A stretch of DNA of 64,000 nt, taken from NCBI RefSeq assembly GCF_022968135.1, contig NZ_JALJRA010000005.1, positions 218,586 to 282,585 of the forward strand. Reading direction: 5' to 3'. A program made the position numbers and the translations under genes. Below the pieces are notes generated by a model. The model made no database searches, was not told where the DNA came from, and saw only the letters and a list, made by a program, of their open reading frames with translations. Below are positions 36,515-45,841 of this stretch, in pieces. Position 1 is the stretch's first letter. Each line of letters opens with the position of its first letter. The DNA is from Pseudorhizobium tarimense (GTDB lineage Bacteria > Pseudomonadota > Alphaproteobacteria > Rhizobiales > Rhizobiaceae).

Positions 36515-39500
36515 TCACGCCGCCTTCTCCGCGACAAGCATTTCTAGTTCCTCGTCGACCGCATTCCTGCGCGGGTGCCATAGGCCCCGACGTAGCGCGG
36601 AACGGAAGCGCTCGCCCATGTAGCGTGCGCCTTCGGGGTTCTGCGACAGGAGGAAGTCGCGCACGGTGCTGTCAGCGACGTAGGCATCGTAGGTTGCTTC
36701 GATCAGCGACTGAGGGATCGCTTGCGTCGTCTCTGCGAAGCCTATGAGGCGGTCCACCGCTTCCACCAGTTCGGCAGCCCCCCGCGGGCCATGGCGCATC
36801 TGGCCAGCGATGAAGCGCGGATTGGTGGCGCGCGCCCGCACAACCCGTGTCACCGCTTCGGATATGGAACGCGCCTTGGGCCTTGCCGGATCGGTGGTGT
36901 CGAGCACAATAAGATCCGCCTTACCCCCGATTGCTGCGATGGCAGCAGAGAAGCCGCCGATGAAGGCCACATCAGCAGAACCGTCAAGGAGATCACGACC
37001 AGGGTCATCACCGGTGTGAACCAGCAGGTCCGCATCGCCGATGCGTTCTGCAAATTGTCCATGAGCTTCGCTCGCACTGCCCTCAGGGCCCGAGAAGGCG
37101 TGGCTTGTTGCGCTCAGATAAGCTTGCCCCAGCTCTTCGCGCTCCTGCCAGCTGCCCTCCGCCAGGCGATCCTCGATGCCGGCGCCGTAGCTTCCGGGGG
37201 CAGAACCAAAAATTCTCGCCGGCGGACGGCCATGCTGCCGTGTCTCCTCGGCAAGCGGATTGTCGCCTGGGGCTTCCTCGCGGCTGGCAATCGCCCGCAC
37301 GGCAGTGTCGAGAAGGGCGATGAGAGACGGGAACATGTCGCGGAAAAGGCCAGAGATTCGCAGCGTCACATCCACCCGCGGGCGCCCCAGCTGAGCGGGA
37401 GCCATAACCTCGACACCGGTTACGCGGCCGGTTGTCGTGTCGTAGGCCGGTTTGGCTCCCATCAGAGCCATGACCTGTGCGACTTCCTCACCACCACTTC
37501 GAAGCGATGCGCTTCCCCAAAGGTCGAACACGAGGCTCCGCGGCCAATCGCCGTGATCCTGTAGGTAACGGCGCAGCACTTCGTCGGCGGCCTTCCTGCC
37601 GAGATCGAATGCTGTCGGTGTGGGGAGGGTGCGGGGATCGCTCCCGTATATGTTCCGGCCGGTCGGCATCACATCCAGCCTTCCGCGGGCTGGCGCTCCG
37701 GAGGGGCCAGGACGGATGTGACGACCATCTAACGCAGCGATCAGGGCATTCCGTTCGGCAGTCACGCTCGCCAAACGCAACGGGTCAGTATCATCTGGCG
37801 CAGCCACACCATACACGTGTTGACCATCCTTGATCGCGAAGTCCTTCAGATCGCACAGGAAGGCGTCGATGCGTGACAGGGCGATGTCCGGGTCGTCTTC
37901 GCGAGACACGCCTGCTTCACCGGCCAGCCCCACTTCCTGCGCGGTCTCCACGATCAGCTTCGCCAGCCGATCCCGGCGCCGCCGGTCCAAGCCATCGGCC
38001 TGCGCATATTCGTCGACCAGAAGTTCGAGTCGTTTTTGGTCCTCCGATAGACCTGCATCAACCAGCGACGGCGGCAGGTGGCCGATCGTGGCGGCGCCAA
38101 TGCGCCTTTTTGCGACCGCCGCTTCGCCGGGGTTGGAGACGATGAATGGATAGATGACCGGAAGTCCGCCCAGAACGATCTCGGGGAAGCATTCACGAGA
38201 GAGAGAGACTGTCTTCCCGGGAAGCCATTCCAGTGTCCCGTGAGCTCCGACATGCACGACCGCGTGAGCGCCTAGCCGCTCTTTGAGCCATAGCCCAAAG
38301 GCGAGCAGCGCGTGACGTGGCGGGAGGGCAGGGTCATGGTAATCGGCCCGCCGATCCGCGTCGCGCCCGCGGTCAGGGGCCAGGGCGACGGTGATGTTGC
38401 CGAAGGTGGCCGCCCGAAACCGAAACGCATGCTGGTCGACGTCCGGATCTTGCTCAGCGTGGCCCCAGGTGGCGTCGACGGCTGCCGAGGCGGCGTCGGG
38501 ATTGCCGTGCAACCATTCCAGATACCGCGCCGTCTCCAGCGACCCTTCATGCTGACTGAGACGATCAAGCAGCTCACGGGGCGTGGCGGGAGCGTCTCCG
38601 ACGGCGTAGCCCGCCTCATCCAGCTCCTTCAACATGGCCAGCACGCTCTGCGGCACGTCCAATCCCACGGCATAGCCGGTGCGGCCCGGCGCGTTCGGAT
38701 AGTCCGGGATCAGGATCGCGACCTTCCTGTGGGCCCGCGGTGTCTGTTGCATCCGCAGGAACAGCGATACCCGCTCCGCAACCTGCTCTATCCGGTCGAA
38801 CTGGGGCTGGTTAATGACGCGGGACGACGCATCGGTCTGTTTGAACGAGATAGCTCCCAGAAGAATTCGCCCGTCCAGCTCGGGAAGTACGACATGCATC
38901 GCCAAGTCAGAAGGTCCCAGCCCGCGTTGATTTTTCGCCCAGGCCTCGTGCTGTGTGGTCGCAATAATCACCTGGAAGACCGGGATCCCCCAGCGATCGA
39001 ACACGGTATCCTGGTTCTCGTCGGCGCCGGCGGCGAAGGCCGTGGTTGACAGGATGGCTGCGGGGCCGACTGCAGCGAAGACTTCCTCCACGAATTGCAA
39101 CGATTCCTTATCCTTGAGGCTGCCGATGAAGATCGGGACAGGCGCCAGGCCGCGCGCGCCAAGGGCTTCGAAGAGCGCGCCGATCGGCGCCACGTCGTCG
39201 GCAAGAAGCATCGAGCGATAGAAAAGGATCGGCAGCCGAGGAGCGGTTGGTGCAGCCTCCTCGAGCAAGCCTTCCAGGCTCGTGACGCCTTTGAAAGGGT
39301 GGTAATACCCTACCTTCGGCATCGCCTGAATAGGAAGATGTTCAACGGACAGCCCCCGCGCCAGAGCGTCCAGCCGGCGTGCGAGCAGTGCCATGTTCTC
39401 CCGCCCGCCTTCCCTGAAACAGGTGAGGATGGCGTTGAGGTTGTCTTCGTCGACTGTGGAGGCTGCCGAAAGGCGGTCGTCGCGGATGCTGCATTCGCCG

Positions 39501-39838
39501 GGCAGAAGAGCAAGCGTGATCTTCCTCGACCTAGCCAGCTGCGCCAGTTGCTCGACCCCATACTGCCAGCGGTCATAGCCGCCGAGAATGCGGACCAGAA
39601 TGAGTTTGGCTTTGGCGGCCGTCTTCTCCAGCCAGAGATCCACCGACATCGGGTGCCGCAGCTCTGAAAGGTTGGCGGTGCTGAGGGAGGCGCTGCCTGA
39701 TGCCGGCCAGTGCGCAGACATGCTGTTCAGGTCACTGTTGGAAAAGGAGAGCACCACCACATCAGCCGGGACCTGATTGAGATCGACCGGCTCGATGAGG
39801 TCGTCCAAAGACGACGATGTTGTGGCGAGTATGTGCAT
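36515..39838 (-). CDS. cobN: Cobaltochelatase subunit CobN
   Basis: A protein of 1107 residues. It inserts cobalt into hydrogenobyrinic acid a,c-diamide with CobS and CobT, which are not in the window. Motifs include LRHPMSVDLWLEKTAAKAKL near the N-terminus, HVGAHGTLEWLPGKTVSLSR in the middle, and GRNIYGSDPRTLPTPTAFDL. The well-studied CobN is about 1275 residues, so this one is shorter, though both ends and the chelatase core appear present. It starts 17 bases after cobW. Confidence 0.94.
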   Translation of the reverse strand: MHILATTSSSLDDLIEPVDLNQVPADVVVLSFSNSDLNSMSAHWPASGSASLSTANLSELRHPMSVDLWLEKTAAKAKLILVRILGGYDRWQYGVEQLAQLARSRKITLALLPGECSIRDDRLSAASTVDEDNLNAILTCFREGGRENMALLARRLDALARGLSVEHLPIQAMPKVGYYHPFKGVTSLEGLLEEAAPTAPRLPILFYRSMLLADDVAPIGALFEALGARGLAPVPIFIGSLKDKESLQFVEEVFAAVGPAAILSTTAFAAGADENQDTVFDRWGIPVFQVIIATTQHEAWAKNQRGLGPSDLAMHVVLPELDGRILLGAISFKQTDASSRVINQPQFDRIEQVAERVSLFLRMQQTPRAHRKVAILIPDYPNAPGRTGYAVGLDVPQSVLAMLKELDEAGYAVGDAPATPRELLDRLSQHEGSLETARYLEWLHGNPDAASAAVDATWGHAEQDPDVDQHAFRFRAATFGNITVALAPDRGRDADRRADYHDPALPPRHALLAFGLWLKERLGAHAVVHVGAHGTLEWLPGKTVSLSRECFPEIVLGGLPVIYPFIVSNPGEAAVAKRRIGAATIGHLPPSLVDAGLSEDQKRLELLVDEYAQADGLDRRRRDRLAKLIVETAQEVGLAGEAGVSREDDPDIALSRIDAFLCDLKDFAIKDGQHVYGVAAPDDTDPLRLASVTAERNALIAALDGRHIRPGPSGAPARGRLDVMPTGRNIYGSDPRTLPTPTAFDLGRKAADEVLRRYLQDHGDWPRSLVFDLWGSASLRSGGEEVAQVMALMGAKPAYDTTTGRVTGVEVMAPAQLGRPRVDVTLRISGLFRDMFPSLIALLDTAVRAIASREEAPGDNPLAEETRQHGRPPARIFGSAPGSYGAGIEDRLAEGSWQEREELGQAYLSATSHAFSGPEGSASEAHGQFAERIGDADLLVHTGDDPGRDLLDGSADVAFIGGFSAAIAAIGGKADLIVLDTTDPARPKARSISEAVTRVVRARATNPRFIAGQMRHGPRGAAELVEAVDRLIGFAETTQAIPQSLIEATYDAYVADSTVRDFLLSQNPEGARYMGERFRSALRRGLWHPRRNAVDEELEMLVAEKAA

Positions 39839-39855
39839 CCCGTTCTCAAGTGCCG

Positions 39856-40893
39856 TCAGACGGCCAACATCCTTTCGATCGCGCTGCGGTCAATTCCCTT
39901 TTCGCCGATGACCACCAGGCGTGTCTGGCGCGTTTCCCCCGGAGCCCAGGCGCGGTCGAAGTAATGGTTGACGCGTGAGCCTACCGCCTGGACCTGCAGG
40001 CGCATCGGCTTGTTCGCGACGTCGACGAAGCCTTTTATGCGCAGCACGTTCTCCGCTTCGGCGGTCGCCGAGATCCGTCGTGCCAGTTCGTCGGCATTGT
40101 CCACAGCCGGAAGGTCTACGACAAAGCTGTCGAAGTCATCGTGGTCGTGATCGAGCTCGTCATCGTGATGTGTTTTGCGGTTTTCGATGTCTTCCTCGAC
40201 CGCCAGACCGAGGCCGATCAGGATTGCCGGATCCACCGAGCCTTTGGCCGCCGGGACGATCTTGACGCTGCGTGGCAGGTGCGCGGCAACCCGCTCCCTT
40301 GCCTGGCCCAGTGCGCCGGCGTCTAAGAGGTCCGTCTTCGTCAGGACGATCAGGTCAGCGCAGGCCACCTGGTCCTCGAAGACCTCTTCAACCGGATCGT
40401 CGTGGTCGATGGAGCCATCGGCCTCACGCTGGGCTTCCAGGGCATCGTGATCATCGGCCACCCGGCCTTCGGCAAGCGCTACCCCGTCCACCACGGCCAC
40501 TACACCATCCACCGTCACACGAGCCCTGATGGCCGGCCATTGAAAAGCCTGCACAAGCGGCTTTGGCAGCGCAAGACCGGATGTTTCGATAAGGATGTGA
40601 TCGACCCGCGGCTCGCGCGCCAGGATCTGGTCGATTGCGGGGACAAAGTCATCCGCGACGGTGCAGCAGATGCAGCCGTTGGCGAGCTCGATAATGTTGT
40701 CGTCGGGGCAGCTCTCGATGCCGCAGCCCTTCAGGAGCTCACCGTCGATGCCGACGTCGCCGAACTCGTTGACGACTATGGCAAGCCGCTTCCCGTCAAG
40801 CCTTTCGATCAAGCTGCGGATCAGGGTCGTCTTGCCTGCTCCGAGAAAGCCGGTCACCACTGTGCAGGGGACGCGATCGACGGTTACACTCAT
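39856..40893 (-). CDS. cobW: Cobalamin biosynthesis GTPase CobW (COG0523 metallochaperone)
   Basis: A protein of 345 residues. The G domain has TVVTGFLGAGKTTLIRSLIE, the CxCC metal motif in NGCICCTVADDF, IETSGLALPKP and VLTKTDLL. A His/Asp-rich stretch (HHDDELDHDHDDFD) sits before the C-terminal CobW domain. It probably delivers cobalt to the CobNST chelatase. Its ATG overlaps the stop of the DUF1636 gene. Confidence 0.94.
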   Translation of the reverse strand: MSVTVDRVPCTVVTGFLGAGKTTLIRSLIERLDGKRLAIVVNEFGDVGIDGELLKGCGIESCPDDNIIELANGCICCTVADDFVPAIDQILAREPRVDHILIETSGLALPKPLVQAFQWPAIRARVTVDGVVAVVDGVALAEGRVADDHDALEAQREADGSIDHDDPVEEVFEDQVACADLIVLTKTDLLDAGALGQARERVAAHLPRSVKIVPAAKGSVDPAILIGLGLAVEEDIENRKTHHDDELDHDHDDFDSFVVDLPAVDNADELARRISATAEAENVLRIKGFVDVANKPMRLQVQAVGSRVNHYFDRAWAPGETRQTRLVVIGEKGIDRSAIERMLAV

Positions 40894-41312
40894 TTGGGCA
40901 TGTCCTCATGGTGATGGAAGGGCGGAATACGCGCGGTCATTCCCTTGCCGCGCAAGCAGGTCGGTCGGCTGCGGAGAGGCAGGAAACCGCGATCGTTCTG
41001 GGCAAGCATCATGGCGCCGGAAACTATGTCGTCGACATTCTCAAGGTTGAGATGGCCAAAGACATACGACCAGCCGGAGCGATGATTGAACGCCGCACTC
41101 GGGCTTTTTTCGCAGTTAGCAAGGCAGGTGACCGGCTTCACGGCGAGCGGCAGATCTGTCGTTGCGTCGCGCAATGCTTCGATGAGCTCGACCCCCGGAC
41201 GCGCTTCGCTATCCGATGCGCGTCGGCAGTTGGTGCAGACGAAGATCGTCACGTCGATGTCACTGGTAGGCTGCTCGTCACTCAAGGCCGCGTTCCAACT
41301 CAATTCCAACAT
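40890..41312 (-). CDS. DUF1636 family protein, ferredoxin-like, first gene of the riboswitch-led cob operon
   Basis: A protein of 140 residues. Cysteines lie in IFVCTNCRRA near residue 26 and VTCLANCEKSP near residue 63, in a thioredoxin-like ferredoxin pattern (CxxC and CxxxC) that could bind an iron-sulfur cluster or a metal. The tail has another Cys and a RIPPFHHHED segment rich in histidine. The family occurs in cobalamin loci but its function is not established. It starts 90 bases after the riboswitch and overlaps cobW, so a role in cobalt delivery or in redox support of CobG is plausible inference. Confidence 0.85.
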   Translation of the reverse strand: MLELSWNAALSDEQPTSDIDVTIFVCTNCRRASDSEARPGVELIEALRDATTDLPLAVKPVTCLANCEKSPSAAFNHRSGWSYVFGHLNLENVDDIVSGAMMLAQNDRGFLPLRSRPTCLRGKGMTARIPPFHHHEDMPK

Positions 41313-41401
41313 GGGGCGCGGCGGCGGAAAGGCTCATGCTGCTCCGCCATAGTGTCAGTGGCTTTGACCGGAGCACCCCGCCCGGAAAAGCAGTTCATAG
41401 T

Positions 41402-41579
41402 GACGGCAGGTCTCCTGGCTCGCGGGTCTTTGCTCCTTGCCGACCTTCCCGGGCATCGCCCAGTGGCTTTCTGGCTGGAGCTCTTCGCTTACAGTTGCGG
41501 GGGCAGCCGCGGCTTTGACCTCTAAAGAGGCCGCACCGCATTCCCTTTTCGTCCCTTCCGTTGCCGGAAAGAAACCGTC
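41402..41579 (-). promoter_or_regulatory. Cobalamin riboswitch, left (controls DUF1636-cobW-cobN-cobG-cobH-cobI-cobJ)
   Basis: Read on the minus strand the element shows the conserved cobalamin aptamer blocks: GGGAA-TGCGGTGCGG, the core GCTGCCCCCGCAACTGTAAG, GCCACTGGG, and the B12 box GAGCCAGGAGACCTGCC. The closing P1 stem is GACGG (complement of 41575-41579) with CCGTC (complement of 41402-41406). It lies 90 bases upstream of the first gene. Binding of adenosylcobalamin is expected to reduce expression. Confidence 0.96.
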
Positions 41580-41586
41580 TTAGTTT

Positions 41587-41615
41587 CAGTAAGCCCGGTC
41601 GCTGGTTCGTGTCAA
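41587..41615 (-). promoter_or_regulatory. Promoter candidate for the left riboswitch transcript
   Basis: On the minus strand: TTGACA (complement of 41610-41615), 17 bases, then TTACTG (complement of 41587-41592). It ends about eight bases before the P1 stem begins. The -35 is consensus and the -10 is weak. Confidence 0.5.
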
Positions 41616-41631
41616 TCCGTCGCTGAAGCGA

Positions 41632-41659
41632 TTGCCGCTCGGATCTTTTCAGTTATAGT
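41632..41659 (+). promoter_or_regulatory. Promoter candidate for the right riboswitch transcript
   Basis: TTGCCG at 41632-41637, a 16-base spacer, and TATAGT at 41654-41659. It ends about 10 bases before the P1 stem of the right riboswitch. Together with the minus-strand promoter it fills the 89-base gap between the two aptamers without overlapping it. Confidence 0.55.
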
Positions 41660-41668
41660 GGCGAGGTC

Positions 41669-41835
41669 GTCGGTGCCCGAGAGGGCGGAGAGGGAATGCG
41701 GTGAGACGGGTATCGTCGAAGCCGCGGCTGCCCCCGCAACTGTAAGCGGAGAGCTTTTACCATTCATGCCACTGGTCAAGTCCGGGAAGGCTGGTGAGAG
41801 CGTCGGATCCGCGAGCCAGGAGACCTGCCGCCGAC
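41669..41835 (+). promoter_or_regulatory. Cobalamin riboswitch, right (controls cbtB-cbtA-cobO-cobQ)
   Basis: The same aptamer blocks appear on the plus strand: AGAGGGAATGCGGTGAGACG, GCTGCCCCCGCAACTGTAAG, GCCACTGG and the B12 box GAGCCAGGAGACCTGCC. P1 is GTCGGTG (41669-41675) with CGCCGAC (41829-41835). A hairpin ACCCTC-GGGTG-GAGGGT at 41852-41868 stands directly before the AAAGGA ribosome-binding site of cbtB and may be the expression platform, acting on translation. Confidence 0.96.
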
Positions 41836-41881
41836 CTGATGAAGATCGAAGACCCTCGGGTGGAGGGTGAAAGGATACGCA

Positions 41882-42058
41882 ATGACGACCAAGACGGCAG
41901 CCAGCACGCTCGGCGCTTCCGCCTCCAGGATTATTCCCCTCAGCATGACGGCAGTACTCGGCCTGTTCGTCGTCGGCTTTGTCGGCTTCTCTCACATGGA
42001 AGTCGTCCACAACGCCGCCCACGACTCCCGCCACTCGCTCGCCTTTCCCTGCCACTGA
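41882..42058 (+). CDS. cbtB: CbtB-type small cobalt transporter subunit
   Basis: A protein of 58 residues with one membrane helix (about residues 20-40, MTAVLGLFVVGFVGFSHMEV) followed by a short histidine-bearing tail ending HSLAFPCH, the usual CbtB layout. It follows the right riboswitch, with AAAGGA at 41870-41875, and is next to cbtA. Together CbtA and CbtB are predicted cobalt uptake proteins. Confidence 0.9.
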   Translation: MTTKTAASTLGASASRIIPLSMTAVLGLFVVGFVGFSHMEVVHNAAHDSRHSLAFPCH

Positions 42059-42069
42059 GGAACACCGAT

Positions 42070-42816
42070 ATGTTCTTGTTTCGTAACATCGTCTTCACGG
42101 CGGTGATTGCTGGGTTTGTGTCTGGGCTATGCCTCACTTTGCTTCAGAGCTTCGCCACAGTGCCGCTGATCATCCAGGCAGAAACTTTCGAGAGTGGCGA
42201 GACCACCTCAAGTCATTCTCACGACCATGCGCATGACGCGGCGACGCCTGCCCATGAGCACGGCGAGGACAGCTGGATGCCTGCCGATGGCGCGGAGCGC
42301 CTACTCTACACCGCCGCTGCCAACATGCTCGCCGGGATCGGGTTTGCCTTGATCCTCTTGACGGCGTCCGAAGCGCTGGGTGGTTTCAGTGGTTGGCGCA
42401 GCGGGCTGATGTTCGGTCTGGCTGGTTTTCTCGCGTTCAGTCTGGCTCCGGGGCTCGGTCTCCCGCCGGAGCTTCCAGGCATGCCTGCGGCTGAACTCGG
42501 CGCGCGGCAGCTCTGGTGGATGGTGACGGCGGTATGCACTGCGGCCGCACTGGGGCTTTTTGCTTTCTCGCAGACGCCGGCTCTGGCTGGGCTGGGCGTG
42601 CTTCTGCTCGTTCTGCCGCATCTATCGGGTGCTCCCCTACCTGCCAACCATGAGACCGCCGTGCCGGCGGAACTGCATGCGCGTTTCGTGGCAGCGGTCT
42701 TCGCGACCAGCCTGATCTTCTGGGCCTTGCTTGGTACGCTCTGCGGCGCAATTCGGGTTCGACTGCGCGGCGGGGAGGAAGCCTATCCGAGCAACGCAGC
42801 CGAGTCGGTTCGGTGA
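42070..42816 (+). CDS. cbtA: CbtA-type cobalt transporter subunit
   Basis: A membrane protein of 248 residues with about five hydrophobic segments. A histidine-rich stretch after the first helix (SSHSHDHAHDAATPAHEHGE, near residues 40-60) is a likely cobalt-binding loop. It starts FLFRNIVFTAVIAGFVSGL, as CbtA proteins do. Its stop overlaps the GTG start of cobO (GTGA). Confidence 0.93.
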   Translation: MFLFRNIVFTAVIAGFVSGLCLTLLQSFATVPLIIQAETFESGETTSSHSHDHAHDAATPAHEHGEDSWMPADGAERLLYTAAANMLAGIGFALILLTASEALGGFSGWRSGLMFGLAGFLAFSLAPGLGLPPELPGMPAAELGARQLWWMVTAVCTAAALGLFAFSQTPALAGLGVLLLVLPHLSGAPLPANHETAVPAELHARFVAAVFATSLIFWALLGTLCGAIRVRLRGGEEAYPSNAAESVR

Positions 42817-43427
42817 GGCCGGTCGATGAACAGGCACAGGAGCGCCACCGGTCGAAGATGGCCAATCGAAAGGCTGTCCAGGACGCGGAGGTGGCGGAGA
42901 AGACCCTGGAGAAGGGTCTTCTCATGGTCCATACCGGCACCGGCAAGGGCAAGTCCACCGCCGCTTTCGGTCTCGCGTTGCGCATGCTTGGCAACAATCG
43001 CCGCGTCGGGATCGTGCAGTTCATCAAGGGTGCCTGGTCGACGGGTGAGCAGCCGGCCTTGGCTGTCTTCGGCGATCGGGTAGTCTGGCGCACCATGGGT
43101 GAGGGTTTCACCTGGGAAACTCAGGATCTCAAGCGAGACATCGCTGCCGCAGAAGCAGCCTGGCAAAAGGCGCTCGATCTGATGGCTGACGAGACGATTG
43201 GCCTCGTGGTGCTCGACGAGCTGAACATCGCGCTGCGTTATGACTATCTGGATCTCGAGGCCGTGCTGGGCGCGTTCAAGGCACGGCGCCCGGATCTTCA
43301 TGTTGTCGTGACGGGGCGCAATGCGAAGCCAGGCTTGATCGAAGCGGCTGACCTTGTCACGGAGATGACGTTGGTCAAGCACCACTTCAAGGCGGGCGTG
43401 AAGGCTCAAAGCGGCATCGAATTCTAG
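42813..43427 (+). CDS. cobO: Cob(I)yrinic acid a,c-diamide adenosyltransferase
   Basis: A protein of 204 residues. The P-loop is in [20 protein letters not shown], and the conserved [17 protein letters not shown] and [20 protein letters not shown] follow. It adds the adenosyl group to the cobalt-reduced corrinoid. The GTG at 42813 overlaps the cbtA stop; ATG 42858 is an alternative that keeps the whole domain. Confidence 0.95.
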   Translation: MRPVDEQAQERHRSKMANRKAVQDAEVAEKTLEKGLLMVHTGTGKGKSTAAFGLALRMLGNNRRVGIVQFIKGAWSTGEQPALAVFGDRVVWRTMGEGFTWETQDLKRDIAAAEAAWQKALDLMADETIGLVVLDELNIALRYDYLDLEAVLGAFKARRPDLHVVVTGRNAKPGLIEAADLVTEMTLVKHHFKAGVKAQSGIEF

Positions 43428-43428
43428 G

Positions 43429-44889
43429 ATGACGGGTGCGCGTGCTCTCATGTTTCAAGGGACAGGCTCCGATGTGGGCAAGTCTCTCGTCGTCGCCGCG
43501 CTTGCGCGCGCTTTCAGGCTGCGCGGCCTCAGCGTTCTTCCTTTCAAGCCGCAGAACATGTCGAACAATGCTGCCGTCACGGCAGATGGTGGCGAGATCG
43601 GTCGTGCCCAAGCGCTGCAGGCGAGGGCGGCGAAGGCCCTTCTGAGCGTGCACATGAACCCGGTGCTCCTGAAGCCGCAGAGCGAAGTCGGTGCCCAGGT
43701 CGTGGTGCAGGGCAGAGTGTGGCGGAATGCGAAGGCGTTGGACTATCAGTCGCTGAAGCCGCAGCTAATGCCCCGCGTGCTGGAGAGTTTCGACCAACTT
43801 AGGGCGACGGCAGACCTCGTTCTTGTGGAAGGCGCAGGCAGTGCCTCGGAGATCAATCTGCGCCAGAACGATATCGCGAATATGGGTTTTGCACGTGCTG
43901 CCGACGTGCCCGTAGTGATGATCGGTGACATCGATCGGGGCGGTGTCATTGCAAGCCTCGCGGGTACGAAGCTGGTGCTCAATTCCGATGATGCTGCCAT
44001 GATCGAAGGGTTCATCGTCAACCGCTTCCGCGGCGATGCAACGCTGTTCAACGAAGGTATGCGCCAGATCGAGACATTCACGGGCTGGAAGCCCATCGGG
44101 CTCCTCCCCTTCTTCAAGGAGGCGGTTCGACTGCCGGCGGAAGATGCGCTGGCGCTCGGCCAGAAGCGAGAGCGCAAAGCAAACGCAAAGGTCCGCATCG
44201 CCGTGCCGGTCCTGCCTCACATCTCCAACTTCGATGATCTCGATCCGCTGGAGGCTGAGCCGGATGTTGACCTGTTAAAGGTTCGTCCGGATGAATCCAT
44301 ACCAGGTAATTGCGATCTCGTTCTGCTGGTCGGCTCGAAGGCAACGGTCGCCGACCTTCGGGTGCTGAAGGAAAGCGGACTTGCGGTGGATATCGTGGCG
44401 CACGTGAGGCGAGGCGGGCACGTGCTTGGGCTCTGCGGCGGATATCAGATGCTCGGGCGGAGGGTGGCAGACCCCCATGGTACTGAAGGCGAGCCCGGGG
44501 CGATAGAAGGACTCGGCCTGCTCGACGTCGAGACAGAGCTTGACGGAGACAAGCGACTGCAGGCCGTTAGGGGACACAGCTTCGATGGTGTCTCCCTCGA
44601 CGGGTATGAAATGCACATCGGCCGGACAAGCGGAGCCGATTGCACCCGCCCCTTCGCCAATTTTGGCGGTGAGCTGGATGGTGCCGTTTCAGCAAACGGC
44701 CGGGTAATGGGGACGTATCTGCACGCGCTCTTCGCCAATGATCGCCAGCGCTCTGCCTGGCTGGAGAGGCTTGGCGGAGCGGCGTCGGCTCTGGATTATG
44801 AGGCAGATGTCGACGCCGTGCTGGATCGCCTGGCGGCCCACGCCGAGCAACATCTTGATCTCGACGCCCTGCTCAAAATTGCCAGATGA
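43429..44889 (+). CDS. cobQ: Cobyric acid synthase
   Basis: A protein of 486 residues. The N-terminal domain has [20 protein letters not shown] and [20 protein letters not shown]. The C-terminal glutamine amidotransferase domain has Cys in [16 protein letters not shown] and His in MGTYLHALF. It amidates side chains b, d, e and g of the adenosylated corrinoid. The start is one base after the cobO stop. Its last 17 bases overlap the end of cobD. Confidence 0.96.
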   Translation: MTGARALMFQGTGSDVGKSLVVAALARAFRLRGLSVLPFKPQNMSNNAAVTADGGEIGRAQALQARAAKALLSVHMNPVLLKPQSEVGAQVVVQGRVWRNAKALDYQSLKPQLMPRVLESFDQLRATADLVLVEGAGSASEINLRQNDIANMGFARAADVPVVMIGDIDRGGVIASLAGTKLVLNSDDAAMIEGFIVNRFRGDATLFNEGMRQIETFTGWKPIGLLPFFKEAVRLPAEDALALGQKRERKANAKVRIAVPVLPHISNFDDLDPLEAEPDVDLLKVRPDESIPGNCDLVLLVGSKATVADLRVLKESGLAVDIVAHVRRGGHVLGLCGGYQMLGRRVADPHGTEGEPGAIEGLGLLDVETELDGDKRLQAVRGHSFDGVSLDGYEMHIGRTSGADCTRPFANFGGELDGAVSANGRVMGTYLHALFANDRQRSAWLERLGGAASALDYEADVDAVLDRLAAHAEQHLDLDALLKIAR

Positions 44890-45841
44890 TCAGCGCTAGC
44901 AGCCCGAGTGATCCGATCAGCAGACCATCTGCGACGCGCGCGAGGCTGAGCGCATTGCGAATATCGGCTGCTGTCAGGTCACTGCGACCTCCGTCTCCCA
45001 TGAACCGTGCGTCGATCATCCTGCCGCCATAGCTTCGCGGCCCGGCGATCGCGATGCCGAGCGCTCCGGCCACGGCGGCTTCCGGCCATCCGGCATTGGG
45101 AGAGCGGTGAAAGCGCGCGTCGCGACGGATCGCGGCGATCGCATCGCGAGGCGAGGCCGCTGGTACCAAGCACGCGGCGGCGACGAAGAGGGCTCCAGTC
45201 AAACGAGAGGCTGGCAGATTGACGAGGTCATCAAAACGCGCTGCAGCCCATCCGAAAGCCTCGTGACGGGGCGTGCGATGTCCAATCATGCTGTCGGCTG
45301 TGTTTGCTGCCTTGTAGGCCGCGCCACCCGGAAGGCCTGCAATCGCCGTCCAGAAGGCCGGAGCGACGATGCCATCTGAGAAGTTCTCCGCGAGGCTCTC
45401 AATGGTCGCCCGACACACTGCGGCTTCGTCCAGTCGCTCCGGGTCGCGGCCGACGATCATGGAGACGGCGCTGCGGCCCGCTTGGAGCCCTTCCCTGTCC
45501 AGTGCATCAGCCACTGCTTTGACATGCGACTCCAGGCTCTTCTGTGCTGGAAGAGTGGAAGTGATCAGCACGAGCACAAGGAGACCGAAAGGCACGGCGA
45601 GAAAAGACTTCTGGATAAGGCCGGAGACCAAGACCGTCACGCCCAGAAGGACAAGCAGTGCCACAACGCCTGCCGCCTTGCGTGCAGTGAATTCCTGCCC
45701 GCCGCGGTTCAAGCTGGTATCGAGGGTGGTGATCAACCGTCCTATCCAGGTGACGGGGTGGCCGATGGCACGATATACCCAGTCCGGATAACCAATCAGG
45801 CGTTCGGTCAGCAGCGCAAGAAAGGCGAGAAGAACATACAT
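44873..45841 (-). CDS. cobD: Adenosylcobinamide-phosphate synthase (CobD/CbiB)
   Basis: An integral membrane protein of 322 residues. It has [60 protein letters not shown] and [20 protein letters not shown], the family signature. It attaches the aminopropanol arm to cobyric acid. Its start codon shares the CATG at 45839-45842 with the start of cobC on the other strand. Confidence 0.95.
   Translation of the reverse strand: MYVLLAFLALLTERLIGYPDWVYRAIGHPVTWIGRLITTLDTSLNRGGQEFTARKAAGVVALLVLLGVTVLVSGLIQKSFLAVPFGLLVLVLITSTLPAQKSLESHVKAVADALDREGLQAGRSAVSMIVGRDPERLDEAAVCRATIESLAENFSDGIVAPAFWTAIAGLPGGAAYKAANTADSMIGHRTPRHEAFGWAAARFDDLVNLPASRLTGALFVAAACLVPAASPRDAIAAIRRDARFHRSPNAGWPEAAVAGALGIAIAGPRSYGGRMIDARFMGDGGRSDLTAADIRNALSLARVADGLLIGSLGLLALIIWQF

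Noticed and set aside
39095..39667. Long plus-strand frame opposite cobN
   Set aside because: It is a shadow of cobN. The same applies to other plus frames in 36.7-39.7 kb.
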